Assembly: GCF_004403985.1 (NCBI RefSeq)
Contig: NZ_SOHL01000027.1
Span: 373 to 64,372, forward strand
Length of the DNA stretch: 64,000 nucleotides
Origin: Cryobacterium gelidum
GTDB taxonomy: Bacteria > Actinomycetota > Actinomycetes > Actinomycetales > Microbacteriaceae
Direction of reading: 5' to 3'
Part shown: positions 45,884-54,445 of the stretch, piece by piece
How the letters are laid out: each line of letters begins with the position of its first letter
How positions within the stretch are numbered: the stretch's first letter is position 1
Made by a program: the position numbers and the translations under genes
The notes under the pieces: generated by a model
The model's input: only the letters and a program-made list of their open reading frames with translations
Told to the model about the DNA's origin: nothing
Database searches by the model: none

Positions 45884-46120
45884 CAAAAACCGGTGGGTTC
45901 TTCTGTCCCCAAGAGCGAGTTCAGACAGGTTCCAACAAATTCGACTGCGGCGTTGACGTCATGGAAGGCCGCCGGGAGCGCCCCGAACCGGCGTACTGCC
46001 GCTCTGTATCCTGCAGCGAACGTCGGAGCTGGAAGTTGTATGGTGCGTGGCAGGTCGAGTTAACGGCGTCGAGCTTCCGCGACGAGACGTGAGCAGGGTG
46101 CGCAAGAGCGTGGGCCGGGG

Positions 46121-47143
46121 TCACGCGCAGGGAAACCATTCGGCGATTGCGTTGGCCGAACGGCGGTGCTCCATGAATTGTCGTGTGATTTCCGCGATCG
46201 CATCTGCGAGCGGGAAAATGTCACGCGTCACGAATTGGTCGTCGTGGTCAGCGGCTACTGGGTGCCAGTAAACACCGTCGGCGGTGATCGTCACCTCGGG
46301 AATGAGTGAATCAACGGTGAGTTCGATGCCGGTCTCAGCGACTCCGCGGTGGGCGAGTGCGCGGATAACCTGGTCGTGCCGCACGATGCCGAGAGTATCG
46401 AGAAAGCCGTGAAACGGCTCAAGCTCATGCATCTGGTCGGCGGGCAAAGTGGCCGCGACCTTAACCCTGAACCCCTCGTCGTGCGCGGTTCGGATGCCCG
46501 CGACGGCCTTGACCCAGGACCCCGCTCCGCGATGGCTGTCATGAATATCGGGGGTAGCGGAGTCGAGGCTGATTTGAAGTGTGAGACGGGAACGATCCAT
46601 TCGGCGGAGGCGCTCGAGCCGGCTACCGCGAAAAAGCATGCCGTTTGTGAGCAGCGTCGTGGGTAGTTTGTCGGTGCAGGTCTTGACCAACTCGTCGAGA
46701 TCATTGAGCAGGAATGGCTCCCCGCCGGTGAGAATGAGCTCCGTCACCTCGGCTGCTGCAGCCTCGGTCGCGATCTGCCGCAGTCGGTCGGCTCCGATTG
46801 CTCGCCGCTCGGCCTTCGGGGAAGACCGCACGCAGCAGTAGTCGCAAGCCAGGTTGCAATCGAAGTTGGTATATACCCACACTCGGGATCCTGGGAGCTG
46901 GTCAGGATCGAGGCCCGCAAGCGGGTCGGGCGAACGGCCGTGGAGCACAGTGACGGCCGACCCCTCAGTTTTGACGATCTCGTTCCCACTCGACAGGCAC
47001 CATGCGGAGATGAGTTCGAGTGCGGCGTCGCGGTCGCATGTCCCGAAATCGATGGAGACGCTACGTCCCGTGGGCACTCGCCTTACGCTATCGACGAGGT
47101 CAAGAAGTAGACCAGCGCTCACTGGCGGAATCGCGGCTACCAT
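46121..47143 (-). CDS. Radical SAM protein with TusA-like N-terminal domain
   Basis: A 340-residue protein. Residues about 1-75 (VPTGRSVSIDFGT, ALELISAWCLSSGNEIVKTE) resemble the beta-alpha-beta fold of TusA sulfur carriers but lack the CPxP cysteine. The radical SAM core follows, with the 4Fe-4S ligands Cys96, Cys100 and Cys103 (FDCNLACDYCC), the GGEP motif (LTGGEPFL) and QISLDS. No clear SPASM cluster is visible; a lone Cys ends the protein. The substrate is unknown. The start overlaps the upstream gene's stop, and it is the last of five coupled genes. Confidence 0.85.
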   Translation of the reverse strand: MVAAIPPVSAGLLLDLVDSVRRVPTGRSVSIDFGTCDRDAALELISAWCLSSGNEIVKTEGSAVTVLHGRSPDPLAGLDPDQLPGSRVWVYTNFDCNLACDYCCVRSSPKAERRAIGADRLRQIATEAAAAEVTELILTGGEPFLLNDLDELVKTCTDKLPTTLLTNGMLFRGSRLERLRRMDRSRLTLQISLDSATPDIHDSHRGAGSWVKAVAGIRTAHDEGFRVKVAATLPADQMHELEPFHGFLDTLGIVRHDQVIRALAHRGVAETGIELTVDSLIPEVTITADGVYWHPVAADHDDQFVTRDIFPLADAIAEITRQFMEHRRSANAIAEWFPCA

Positions 47144-47949
47144 CGGTCCGGTATTTTCTGCTCGCGCACAGCCTCAACCAGCCCGGCATAACCATCAAGC
47201 TTGGGCGGCACCCACGCTCGCAAACCCTCCATCTCAAGGATTGGCCTGTGTTGAGGGTTCTCCCAGTCCATCGCGAGCAGGTTTGCCGTCCACTCGTCCG
47301 ACCGATCGATCGACAGTGCTGGCATGGCGGTGAAGGTGCAGTGGCTGTATTCGGGGGAAGCCCAGAAGGATTCAAACGCGCCGGGCAGGAGCTCACCGCG
47401 CCCGATCGCCTGCCACGTATTGATGCCGATCGCCGCAGCATCCGCCCGATCATCGAGCACCGCACGAAGGGCGTCGAGTTCGCTCCTGCCGGTGTCACCG
47501 TGCTTCCCGACGTCGCTGTTGATGCGCGTGAGAGCGACATCGGTTTCGTTCAGTCCCGCCTCACGCAGAAAGTGCAGAGGAAGGATCGCCGCTTGCGCCG
47601 AATCGCGCGACCCAAGGACGAGGCGACGCCCGCGAAGACTCGCCAGCCCGGTGAAGCCGCTGCCTGTGCGAGCGACGAACACTGTCTGGAACACGAGATC
47701 CGTATCCCGCGAAGCGAGCGCGCGGCATGCCCCATCAGTCTGGGCAACGGTGCGAACCCAGGCCAAATTGGTATTCCACGCGAGATCGACCGTTCCCGCG
47801 ATGAGGGCGTCTACCAGGCTCGCATAATTGGAGAACAACAGAAAGTCGATCGGCGTTGAGGTCTCGGCGAAATAGTCTCGCATCCCTTCCCAGATGGGGA
47901 CGACATTCGGAGAGTACGCCACGGAGCCGATGGTGAGAGGCGCGTTCAT
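47137..47949 (-). CDS. Leaderless PhnD/SsuA-type substrate-binding-fold protein
   Basis: A 270-residue periplasmic-binding-protein type II fold (IGSVAYSPNVVPIWEGMRDY, SNYASLVDALIAGTVDLAWN, LASLRGRRLVLGSRDSAQAA). It has no signal peptide or lipobox and no transporter genes beside it, so it is probably cytoplasmic. Such leaderless proteins can be enzymes (for example MqnA/MqnD or THI5-type) or sensors. It overlaps the flavoprotein gene upstream (ATGA) and the radical SAM gene downstream. The pairing with a radical SAM enzyme recalls the futalosine menaquinone pathway, but the sequence is not MqnA/D. Confidence 0.8.
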   Translation of the reverse strand: MNAPLTIGSVAYSPNVVPIWEGMRDYFAETSTPIDFLLFSNYASLVDALIAGTVDLAWNTNLAWVRTVAQTDGACRALASRDTDLVFQTVFVARTGSGFTGLASLRGRRLVLGSRDSAQAAILPLHFLREAGLNETDVALTRINSDVGKHGDTGRSELDALRAVLDDRADAAAIGINTWQAIGRGELLPGAFESFWASPEYSHCTFTAMPALSIDRSDEWTANLLAMDWENPQHRPILEMEGLRAWVPPKLDGYAGLVEAVREQKIPDRW

Positions 47950-49118
47950 GCTGCAGCCCCCGTCGAAGCAGTCTCACGAGTTTCAACTGCGGCTTCCGGG
48001 GCGTCGAAAAGTGGGCGACCCGTTATCGCCCGACCATAGAACTCGTACAGCACATCGGATGTCGGAGCCATCACGTGGCCCGCGCGGGCATCGCGAAAGT
48101 ATCGATCTATCTGCAGGTGTTCCGAAAACGCCGCACCACCGCAGACGCGCATCGCGGCATCCGTAATTCGAAGCGCAGCATCGTTCGACGACGCTTTGCT
48201 TCCGAGCACGAAGAGAGGAGTATCGTCCTGCGGATCAGCCACGCGCGCCGCGGCCTGATCAAGATATGCGCTGGCATTCGCGAGATCGATCGACATCTTC
48301 GCCAGCTGCGCCCGAATCGTCGGCAGCGCGGACAGGCTCTGATCGAGATGCTCGAGCCGGGTTCCCACAGTGTGGCTCACTGCTGCGTCGACGGCCGCGC
48401 GGCTGAGCCCGATGGATACAGCTGAGTTGCCGAGATTGAACCACGGCAGTACAGAGCCCATCATGAGGTCGAATCCGCCACCGGCCGCACCAAGGCGGAA
48501 CTCCTCGGAAGTGTCCACATTTATGGTCATCGGGCTCGAGGAATTACCACGCAATCCCATGCCGCTCCATGGTCGGTCAACGCTGAGCCCTGACATCTTG
48601 GCCGGGATCGCAAAGAGGTCAACGGTCTCGGCATCCGCAGTCCCTGTGGAGATGATGTAGACATCTGCGTGGCCTGCGGAGGTCACCCAACTCTTTTTCG
48701 CATTGATATGGATTCCGTCCCGCGTCGTGGTCGCGCGTGACAGCGGAGCCCAGAAGTGCGAGCGCGAACCCGCCTCAGAGAAAGCGAGGGAGGCAAGACT
48801 GCGACCACTCGCGAGATCCTCGAGCAGTCTCGGCATGCCGGCCGGTGGTGCGGCAGCGACGGGCATCGAGGCGCTCACGTGCATCAAATAGATCATGGAG
48901 GTCGACCCGCACGCACCGGCAAGCAGACTGACGACCTCAACCAGCTCGCTCGGCCCTCCTCCGAGACCACCGACATCAGTGGGCAGAGTGAGTCCGAGTA
49001 AACCGGACGCACGCAGGGCCGACACGGCCTCCTGCGGAAAGCGTCCATCGGCATCTACTGCGTGGGCGTGTTCTCGGGCAACTTTGAGCACGGGCTGCAC
49101 GCGTGATTGAAGGTCCAT
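47946..49118 (-). CDS. Acyl-CoA dehydrogenase-fold flavoprotein, possibly a DszC/SfnC-like monooxygenase
   Basis: A 390-residue member of the acyl-CoA dehydrogenase superfamily (LGLTLPTDVGGLGG, SLAFSEAGSRSHFW, KKSWVTSAGHADVY). The C-terminal region reads FRDARAGHVMAPTSDVLYEF, the form seen in flavin monooxygenases of this fold; the YEGT/NEIQ segment of true dehydrogenases is missing. I therefore favour FMN-dependent oxygenation over acyl-CoA oxidation. It lies six bases after the small membrane protein gene and overlaps the PhnD-like gene. No flavin reductase is adjacent. Confidence 0.78.
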   Translation of the reverse strand: MDLQSRVQPVLKVAREHAHAVDADGRFPQEAVSALRASGLLGLTLPTDVGGLGGGPSELVEVVSLLAGACGSTSMIYLMHVSASMPVAAAPPAGMPRLLEDLASGRSLASLAFSEAGSRSHFWAPLSRATTTRDGIHINAKKSWVTSAGHADVYIISTGTADAETVDLFAIPAKMSGLSVDRPWSGMGLRGNSSSPMTINVDTSEEFRLGAAGGGFDLMMGSVLPWFNLGNSAVSIGLSRAAVDAAVSHTVGTRLEHLDQSLSALPTIRAQLAKMSIDLANASAYLDQAAARVADPQDDTPLFVLGSKASSNDAALRITDAAMRVCGGAAFSEHLQIDRYFRDARAGHVMAPTSDVLYEFYGRAITGRPLFDAPEAAVETRETASTGAAA

Positions 49119-49124
49119 TACGGC

Positions 49125-49520
49125 CTACCTCTCGTCGGAATTTTGGGTGCGGATAAGCGAACGGGCAGCGAGGCCGACCGTGAGAAGCCCGATGCCAAGT
49201 CCGCCCGTGACCGACATGGTCGAGGCGTCGCCCCCCAGAGGCCTGACCGACAATGCGAGCCCTATGAGTTGCACGAGAGCGGCCACGGTCAGTAGAGCGC
49301 CAGCGGCAGCATAGATCGCGGGGCGCCGCGTCAGGCCACCGGCGACGGCGAGTGCGCCGCTCACAACAAGCACGATGGCGCCCGCCACCCCGATGTGTAC
49401 AAAGTCGAATTCAGTGGGAAGCTGGGCGCCGAACACAAACATGGCAAACCCAATCGAGGCTATTCCGAGAAAGACCCCGGCGTGGTCGAAGGCGCTCGAA
49501 CTGACTGGAGTTTGCCTCAT
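49125..49520 (-). CDS. Small four-helix membrane protein
   Basis: A 131-residue protein with four predicted membrane segments (about 13-30, 40-60, 67-88 and 100-120) and a charged tail. I do not recognise a family. The ATG at 49520 (GATGAGG upstream) overlaps the stop of the DoxX gene by four bases. It is likely to work with DoxX in the membrane. Confidence 0.75.
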   Translation of the reverse strand: MRQTPVSSSAFDHAGVFLGIASIGFAMFVFGAQLPTEFDFVHIGVAGAIVLVVSGALAVAGGLTRRPAIYAAAGALLTVAALVQLIGLALSVRPLGGDASTMSVTGGLGIGLLTVGLAARSLIRTQNSDER

Positions 49521-50053
49521 GAGACCCTCATCATCAGTCGCGCTACACGCCCGGAGGACTGTGCCCAGCGCTGTCGCAACACACCGTCGACTCCATAGCT
49601 GCGCCCAGCCGCGGTAGCGAAGATCGCGAGGTGAGCAAGTGCCATGAGGTAGTAGGACCACTGCCATTCGTGCGGCGCGAAGAGCACTGAAAGCGTGATT
49701 GCTACGGTTTGGCCGATGCCGACAAGAGCCCAGAAACGCGTGGCGAGGCCGATGAGCAGAAAAGCCCCGAGTCCGCCTTCAACAAGGAGGGTGAACCATC
49801 CGAAGACTTCAAGATTCGGCAGCACGACGGCTTTGACGAATGCGGAGTACGGCGGCAGCACGGGATGAGCGACCGCCTGGCTCGCCCAGAAATAAAGACC
49901 ATTCTCCTGTGCCCGGCCGAAGTCAAGAGGGACCTTCCACGCGACATTCTGGATCCACATGAGCGCCACGCCGCAGCGAAGCACCGCGATCATGATCCGG
50001 TTCGCGCGGGCGACGGGAAGCGGAACAACCGGGGCAGCACTGGCTCGCGACAT
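49517..50053 (-). CDS. DoxX-family membrane protein
   Basis: A 178-residue protein with four membrane segments. The DoxX features are ALMWIQNVAWKVP near residue 30, EVFGWFTLLVEGGLGAFLLIG, and FAPHEWQWSYYLMALAHLAIF. DoxX proteins occur in thiosulfate:quinone oxidoreductase and other membrane redox assemblies. The ATG at 50053 follows AGGAAAGG. It is the first gene of the five-gene operon. With the TusA-like domain of the last gene, it hints at sulfur or redox chemistry. Confidence 0.85.
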   Translation of the reverse strand: MSRASAAPVVPLPVARANRIMIAVLRCGVALMWIQNVAWKVPLDFGRAQENGLYFWASQAVAHPVLPPYSAFVKAVVLPNLEVFGWFTLLVEGGLGAFLLIGLATRFWALVGIGQTVAITLSVLFAPHEWQWSYYLMALAHLAIFATAAGRSYGVDGVLRQRWAQSSGRVARLMMRVS

Positions 50054-50245
50054 GAGCGCCTTTCCTAATAGCATTCAATCGGTATGGGGACCAGACCGCA
50101 ATGACGGGAATATGAGAAACGAAGAAGTGCAACCTGATCGTCCGGGCAAAATCCGTCCCCGTCTCGCTCATCGAAAGTGCCGCACCCCGTGCCTAATCAC
50201 CAGCGGCGTGCGCCAGATGTCCAGGGCTACACCGCTTCGTCTCTT

Positions 50246-50255
50246 GGGGTACCCC
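50246..50255. promoter_or_regulatory. Palindrome GGGGTACCCC upstream of the DoxX operon
   Basis: A perfect 10 bp palindrome about 190 bp upstream of doxX and 50 bp from the 3' end of the glycosyltransferase gene. A regulatory role is possible but unsupported. Confidence 0.25.
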
Positions 50256-50306
50256 TACCGCAACAATCTGTGTGGACGGATCGCCCGTAGTGCTCGCGAC
50301 TTTCGG

Positions 50307-51095
50307 TCAGCGAGAGTCAGCGGTGAGTGAGTTCGCTTGGACTCGCGTTCGTCGTCGGGTGATACCCCAGTGTGTGACTCGGCCGATCGCTTCGATCACA
50401 ATGCGTGAGGACATCTTTGAGTTGCCGTGAGCGCGCTCAATGAATGTGATCGGGACTTCCACGATGAAAGCGCCCGAGCGTTCAACATTCCACGCCATCT
50501 CAATTTGAAAACTGTAGCCATGGGAAGAGATCTCACGGCGGAGGACCTCGTACAGCGTTGTGGCCCTGAACGCACGAAACCCGGAGGTGATATCGCGCAG
50601 CTTGCTACCGAGCAGGAGCCGCGCATACAGGGTGCCTGCGCGGGAGATGAGTTTGCTGCGACGGGGCCAGTTGAGCACACGACCTCCAGGCATCCATCGG
50701 GTTCCAACTGCCAATCCAGCCCCAGCTTCGACAGCGGTGAGAAGGAGGGGAAGTTCTTCCGGCTGATGGGACCCGTCAGCGTCCATCTCGACGATGACTT
50801 CATAGTCTCGTTGCAACGCCCATTCGAATCCGGCGATGTAGGCGGCACCCAAACCAGCCTTCCCGGGGCGTTCGAGGACGAAGAGTCTCGATTCTTTGGC
50901 TGCTACCGATTTTGCCAGTTCGCCGGTGCCGTCAGGGCTGTTGTCGTCGACGATGAGAACATGCAGTAGTGGGCCAGCGGCAAGCACCCGTTCGATGATG
51001 GCTTCCACCGTCTCGGCCTCGCAGTACGTAGGTACTACTACGAGTGTTCTCAAGTGATTTTCTGTGGCCCCCATCGGGACCACGTTAGCGTTCAT
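50307..51095 (-). CDS. Family 2 glycosyltransferase, polyprenol-phosphate mannose synthase-like
   Basis: A 262-residue GT2 enzyme. LVVVPTYCEAETVEAIIERV starts the nucleotide-binding fold. DDNSPDGTGELA and EMDADGSHQPEELP hold the metal-binding aspartates, and ERAHGNSKMSSRIVIEA closes the domain. Actinobacterial homologues transfer mannose from GDP-mannose to polyprenyl phosphate at the membrane. There is no acyltransferase domain or mannosyl pathway gene beside it, so in this island it may be cargo. The exact start is uncertain. Confidence 0.85.
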   Translation of the reverse strand: MNANVVPMGATENHLRTLVVVPTYCEAETVEAIIERVLAAGPLLHVLIVDDNSPDGTGELAKSVAAKESRLFVLERPGKAGLGAAYIAGFEWALQRDYEVIVEMDADGSHQPEELPLLLTAVEAGAGLAVGTRWMPGGRVLNWPRRSKLISRAGTLYARLLLGSKLRDITSGFRAFRATTLYEVLRREISSHGYSFQIEMAWNVERSGAFIVEVPITFIERAHGNSKMSSRIVIEAIGRVTHWGITRRRTRVQANSLTADSR

Positions 51096-51236
51096 ACAGG
51101 GCGATGACGGAACGATTCGTTTTGTGCGAGCTGGTGTCGAAGAACCCCATCGTGTGGAAGGCCGCGTTTATCTTCCGGGCAGCATCGGTACCTGTTGAGC
51201 CGGCAACTCGCCGAGCGACTTCCCAGCAATCGTGAA

Positions 51237-51698
51237 CTACTCAGTGACACCCTCGAATAGGATCGCGAGCTCGTCGAGTTCGACGTCCCAGCCCTCTCGG
51301 TTCTGCTCAAGACGTTCGCGACGGTAGCGGGTGGTGCCGGGGAGTGTGTCGAAGCCCGATTCGATCACCGTGACATCCGTCCCGGAACCAGCATCGGCGA
51401 TGGTGAAGCGCACGTGCGTCGAGTACTCGTCGAGCTGTTCGGCGGGAATTCCCGACCAACGAAAGCCGAACGACCCGTCGGGCACGACCTCGGTAATTTC
51501 GATCGGAAAGCTGCCGTAGTCATCCCAGTCGATGCTGCCAGTAGCACCGAGCTCGAGCGCGGCGAACCCCACACCGTCGCCAAACCACTTGACCATCACC
51601 GCAGGGTCGGTCAGCGCCTTCCAGACGCGCGCGCGCGAGGCTTCGATGTGCACGGTGCGGGTCACGGTGTGCCCCTTGATTCTTGCGTGATTAGACAC
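51237..51698 (-). CDS. SRPBCC/AHSA1-domain protein
   Basis: A 153-residue START/Bet v1-like protein (VTRTVHIEASRARVWKALTD, GATGSIDWDDYGSFPIEITE, GTDVTVIESGFDTLPG). Members bind hydrophobic ligands or act with ArsR-type regulators, but no ArsR gene is next to it. The GTG at 51698 follows GAAGGAAACACC. Downstream, a start-less frame at 51085-51240 could be a gene remnant. Confidence 0.82.
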   Translation of the reverse strand: MSNHARIKGHTVTRTVHIEASRARVWKALTDPAVMVKWFGDGVGFAALELGATGSIDWDDYGSFPIEITEVVPDGSFGFRWSGIPAEQLDEYSTHVRFTIADAGSGTDVTVIESGFDTLPGTTRYRRERLEQNREGWDVELDELAILFEGVTE

Positions 51699-51984
51699 GG
51701 TGTTTCCTTCACGTTCAAGCCGAGCGCGACGGGACATTGCCCGCCGAGCGGCACGTCAACAAGTTCTGCAAACGCGCCTCATCGAGCCTACCCATGATTG
51801 CGTATCTGCTCACAGCCGGGCGAGCGCCGTGAACGCGAGGGGCAACGCATCAGATGTCGGTCCTTGGGAGCCCAAAACGCATGGACGCCTCACGAACTCA
51901 ATAAGTCGCCTGGCGTGGTTCCCTCCTAGTCCAGCACCGGCATTCGAACGGGCGCAGTTTGCTCGGTCCTTTCGTCGCCATCGA

Positions 51985-53196
51985 CTACGAGAGCGCCCGT
52001 CGATGAACCGATTGGTCGACCACGTCGCGAGATTCGAGCGAGGTCGCGATGTGCAAGCCCGCGATGCGGACGGCGGTCCGAGCATCCGCTGTGGTCAACC
52101 TGCTCGTGGGCACGCGCTCGATGACGTCCTGCAACGCACGCTGCACCACCAAAGACTCGGCCGACACCCGCGGCATCCCCCGATGTGCCCGCGCCCGGTT
52201 CTCCATCTCCGCCTCGGCGCCCAACCGCCCACTGTCTTGGTGAAAATGCACCACAATGGCCTTCACAAGGCCGTTGAACTGCTGCTGCCGCTCTTCCCGA
52301 CGCACCTCAGCTTTCGTACTCCGCACTGCGGCCGCGACGTCGCGGCCGGTCAGCAGGTCGACCCGGCGCATCCGCTCTGCGACTATTTCAACAGCTCGCG
52401 CGTAGACGATGTTCTCCACCGGAACCGGCGGGAGACCCATGCGCGCCCTGGTCTCTGCGTAGGCCTCGGCGAACTCGCGCATGCGGGCGTCATTCTTGAG
52501 CATGTGCTCGGTCAGCGATTCGGCGAACACGGTGAACTGCCGCAGATGCTCGGGCCGCGATGGGTCGTTAAAATACGCGTCGGCCTCGCGCTCGTTGGCT
52601 CGACGCTCAGCCGCAGTCGTCGCGTGCAGAAGCTTCGGCGGGAGACCGGCCCGACTCAGGCTCCGCTTGAGGCGTCTTGCTGCGGCGTTGGCCTCCAGTT
52701 CGCCGCGGTAGACCTCGGTATCACGGCGCCGGTTGCGCTGCAGCTCGGCACGGCGTTCCTTGTTGCGCTCGGCCCACTGCCTGGTGATTTCCTTGGTGCG
52801 CGCCGGGTCAGCATCCCGCCTTGCGGCCGCCCGAGAATTGACTTCGTCACGATGGGCCTCGTAGTAGCGGTTGTAATACTCGCGCACCTTCTCGCGATTC
52901 TCCGCCACCCACCGCTGCTCATACTCGCGTTTGCGCTCGGGGTGCTCCTCTCGCCAGCGTTTCGCACGCTCCCTCCCCCGCGCACGCACCTCCGCCTCAC
53001 GACCCCGGCGAGCCTCGGCCCGGCGCATCGAATCCCGATTGAGCTCCCGGGCACGGTCGAGATGGTTCGCCCGCCAGAGACGATTCAGCTCGCGGATCCG
53101 GTCGCGGTTCGCGGCCACATACTGGCGCCGTTTCTCTGCCTCGCGGTCAGACGGTTGGTCCACCGGCACAGCGTTCTCGCCGGACGGGGCGTTCAT
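51985..53196 (-). CDS. Charged, arginine-rich coiled-coil protein of mobile-element type
   Basis: A 403-residue protein of unknown function. Residues about 20-190 are extremely rich in Arg, Glu and Ala with repeated patterns such as REYEQRW, REKVREYY and RDRIRELNRLWR, predicting long helices or coiled coils. Residues 200-400 form a more globular part (FTVFAESLTEHMLKND, VENIVYARAVEIVAERM). The composition explains the long open frame on the opposite strand, which I regard as a shadow. Neighbouring ssb and DUF4913-like genes place it in a plasmid- or ICE-derived block. Confidence 0.75.
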   Translation of the reverse strand: MNAPSGENAVPVDQPSDREAEKRRQYVAANRDRIRELNRLWRANHLDRARELNRDSMRRAEARRGREAEVRARGRERAKRWREEHPERKREYEQRWVAENREKVREYYNRYYEAHRDEVNSRAAARRDADPARTKEITRQWAERNKERRAELQRNRRRDTEVYRGELEANAAARRLKRSLSRAGLPPKLLHATTAAERRANEREADAYFNDPSRPEHLRQFTVFAESLTEHMLKNDARMREFAEAYAETRARMGLPPVPVENIVYARAVEIVAERMRRVDLLTGRDVAAAVRSTKAEVRREERQQQFNGLVKAIVVHFHQDSGRLGAEAEMENRARAHRGMPRVSAESLVVQRALQDVIERVPTSRLTTADARTAVRIAGLHIATSLESRDVVDQSVHRRALS

Positions 53197-53204
53197 GATC
53201 GCTG

Positions 53205-53471
53205 CTACGCAGCCGGCGGCGGGGCCAGCTCGATAACGAGAGCCAGAAGTTCAGAGCGATGCGCCGTCGGATTCGTGATCACACGCCCGACCGCGACGCG
53301 GAGCCGCTCGGCATCCTCGTCTCCGATTCCAGCGACGGGCTCCAAGCAATACGCGATGTCGTTCTGCAGGTTGCGGCCGTCATCGTCGACAGCGACCTCC
53401 GGATAGTAGAACAGCGCAGCGAGCGCGGTGCGGCTGAGCAGGTCGTCGAACTGCTCCTGCGGGATCGTCAT
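53205..53471 (-). CDS. Small hypothetical protein of the mobile-element block
   Basis: An 88-residue acidic protein (LAALFYYPEVAVDDDGRNLQ, LRVAVGRVITNPTAHRSELL). I recognise no family. The ATG at 53471 is chosen because the longer frame lacks a ribosome binding site. It lies eight bases upstream of the coiled-coil gene and probably shares its transcript. Confidence 0.65.
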   Translation of the reverse strand: MTIPQEQFDDLLSRTALAALFYYPEVAVDDDGRNLQNDIAYCLEPVAGIGDEDAERLRVAVGRVITNPTAHRSELLALVIELAPPPAA

Positions 53472-53547
53472 AGTGAAGCCTCCTCTGCGCGGGCGTGTGT
53501 GAGCCACTCATGCCGCTAACAGGAGGTGCGCAGGCTCTGACGTGGCG

Positions 53548-53823
53548 TCAGCAGTGTAGCGACACGAGCGCTGGCTCGTCGAAGCGCTCGACGCCGTCAG
53601 AGAGCAGCGCTCGCTTCATGCGACGGCGGGCCACGGCTTCACGAACGCGTGCCGCGATCAACTTCAGCAGGCTGATTGGCCCGATCAAAACAAACTTGAG
53701 TGTGTCCCAGACCAACAGCAGCACGAGGAGGTTCAGCCAATCGGAACCGCCGGCTTCGAGCAGGTCCGCGCAGTACGCCGCTGCGATCGCATACGGAGCG
53801 GCGAGGCCCGGCTCCTGCGCCAT
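53548..53823 (-). CDS. Small single-helix membrane protein
   Basis: A 91-residue protein with one strong hydrophobic segment (WLNLLVLLLVWDTLKFVLIG) followed by a basic stretch (RVREAVARRRMKRALL), so the C-terminus should face the cytoplasm. Family unknown. It lies upstream of the two preceding genes on the same strand. Confidence 0.6.
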   Translation of the reverse strand: MAQEPGLAAPYAIAAAYCADLLEAGGSDWLNLLVLLLVWDTLKFVLIGPISLLKLIAARVREAVARRRMKRALLSDGVERFDEPALVSLHC

Positions 53824-53988
53824 CGAAAGCGGATACTGTCAGCGGCGGTGACCTGCTGCATCCTGTCGAGGCCTCGGACGGTTAAAAATATTCACCTATC
53901 CGGCAGGCCTGCGGCATGGAGTGTTCTGCGCACCTCCTGGTGAGCGCTGACCACTATAGTCCGTCCCAATCACAGGAGGTCAAGTCCC

Positions 53989-54438
53989 ATGACATTTCAC
54001 ACCCAGCAATCGCTGTCCGGTTTCATCGCTTCCGACCCTCAGCAGTCGGTCACCGAGAACGGCGACACCCGCTTCTACGTGCGCGTCGGCCAGCCGCACT
54101 TCCGTCACGAATCCAGCGGCAGCTTCACCGCGCTCGAGCCGACGTTCCACGACCTCGTCGCCTACCGCGCCACCGCCGAACGCGCTCTTAACCGACTCGC
54201 CAAAGGTGACAGCTTTGTCGCCGAAGGATACGTTCGCACCTTCCACGTCGAGCGCGATGGGGAATTTATTCAACGCGAAGAGTTCGTTGCCAAGAAGATT
54301 GGCCATGATCTCGCGCGCACTAACTATCAGATCACGAGAACCAATCGCTCGGCTCCGGGCAGCGAACAGGACGCTGCGGCAACGCAGACGGGAATCGTCA
54401 GCGAGACGGAAGCTGCTCCCGCCGGCTCGGGGTGGTGA
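53989..54438 (+). CDS. Single-stranded DNA-binding-like protein
   Basis: A 149-residue OB-fold protein similar to plasmid or phage SSBs (LSGFIASDPQQSVTENGDTR, FYVRVG; FHDLVAYRATAERALNRL, AKGDSFVAEGYV). The C-terminus is acidic and Ala/Gly-rich but lacks the canonical DDIPF tail. AGGAGG lies nine bases before the ATG. It probably protects single-stranded DNA during transfer or replication of the ancestral element and is followed after seven bases by a DUF4913-like gene. Confidence 0.8.
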   Translation: MTFHTQQSLSGFIASDPQQSVTENGDTRFYVRVGQPHFRHESSGSFTALEPTFHDLVAYRATAERALNRLAKGDSFVAEGYVRTFHVERDGEFIQREEFVAKKIGHDLARTNYQITRTNRSAPGSEQDAAATQTGIVSETEAAPAGSGW

Positions 54439-54445
54439 AGCAGCG

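Noticed and set aside
51085-51240. Possible small gene between the SRPBCC and glycosyltransferase genes (minus strand)
   Set aside because: The frame looks protein-like (WEVARRVAGSTGTDAARKIN) but has no start codon after the preceding stop and overlaps the glycosyltransferase start. It may be a remnant, not a gene.
51700-53406. 568-residue open frame on the plus strand
   Set aside because: It lies opposite the Arg/Glu-rich coiled-coil gene. Its translation is dominated by low-complexity Arg/Pro/His runs typical of the antisense frame of such genes, and no ribosome binding site supports it.
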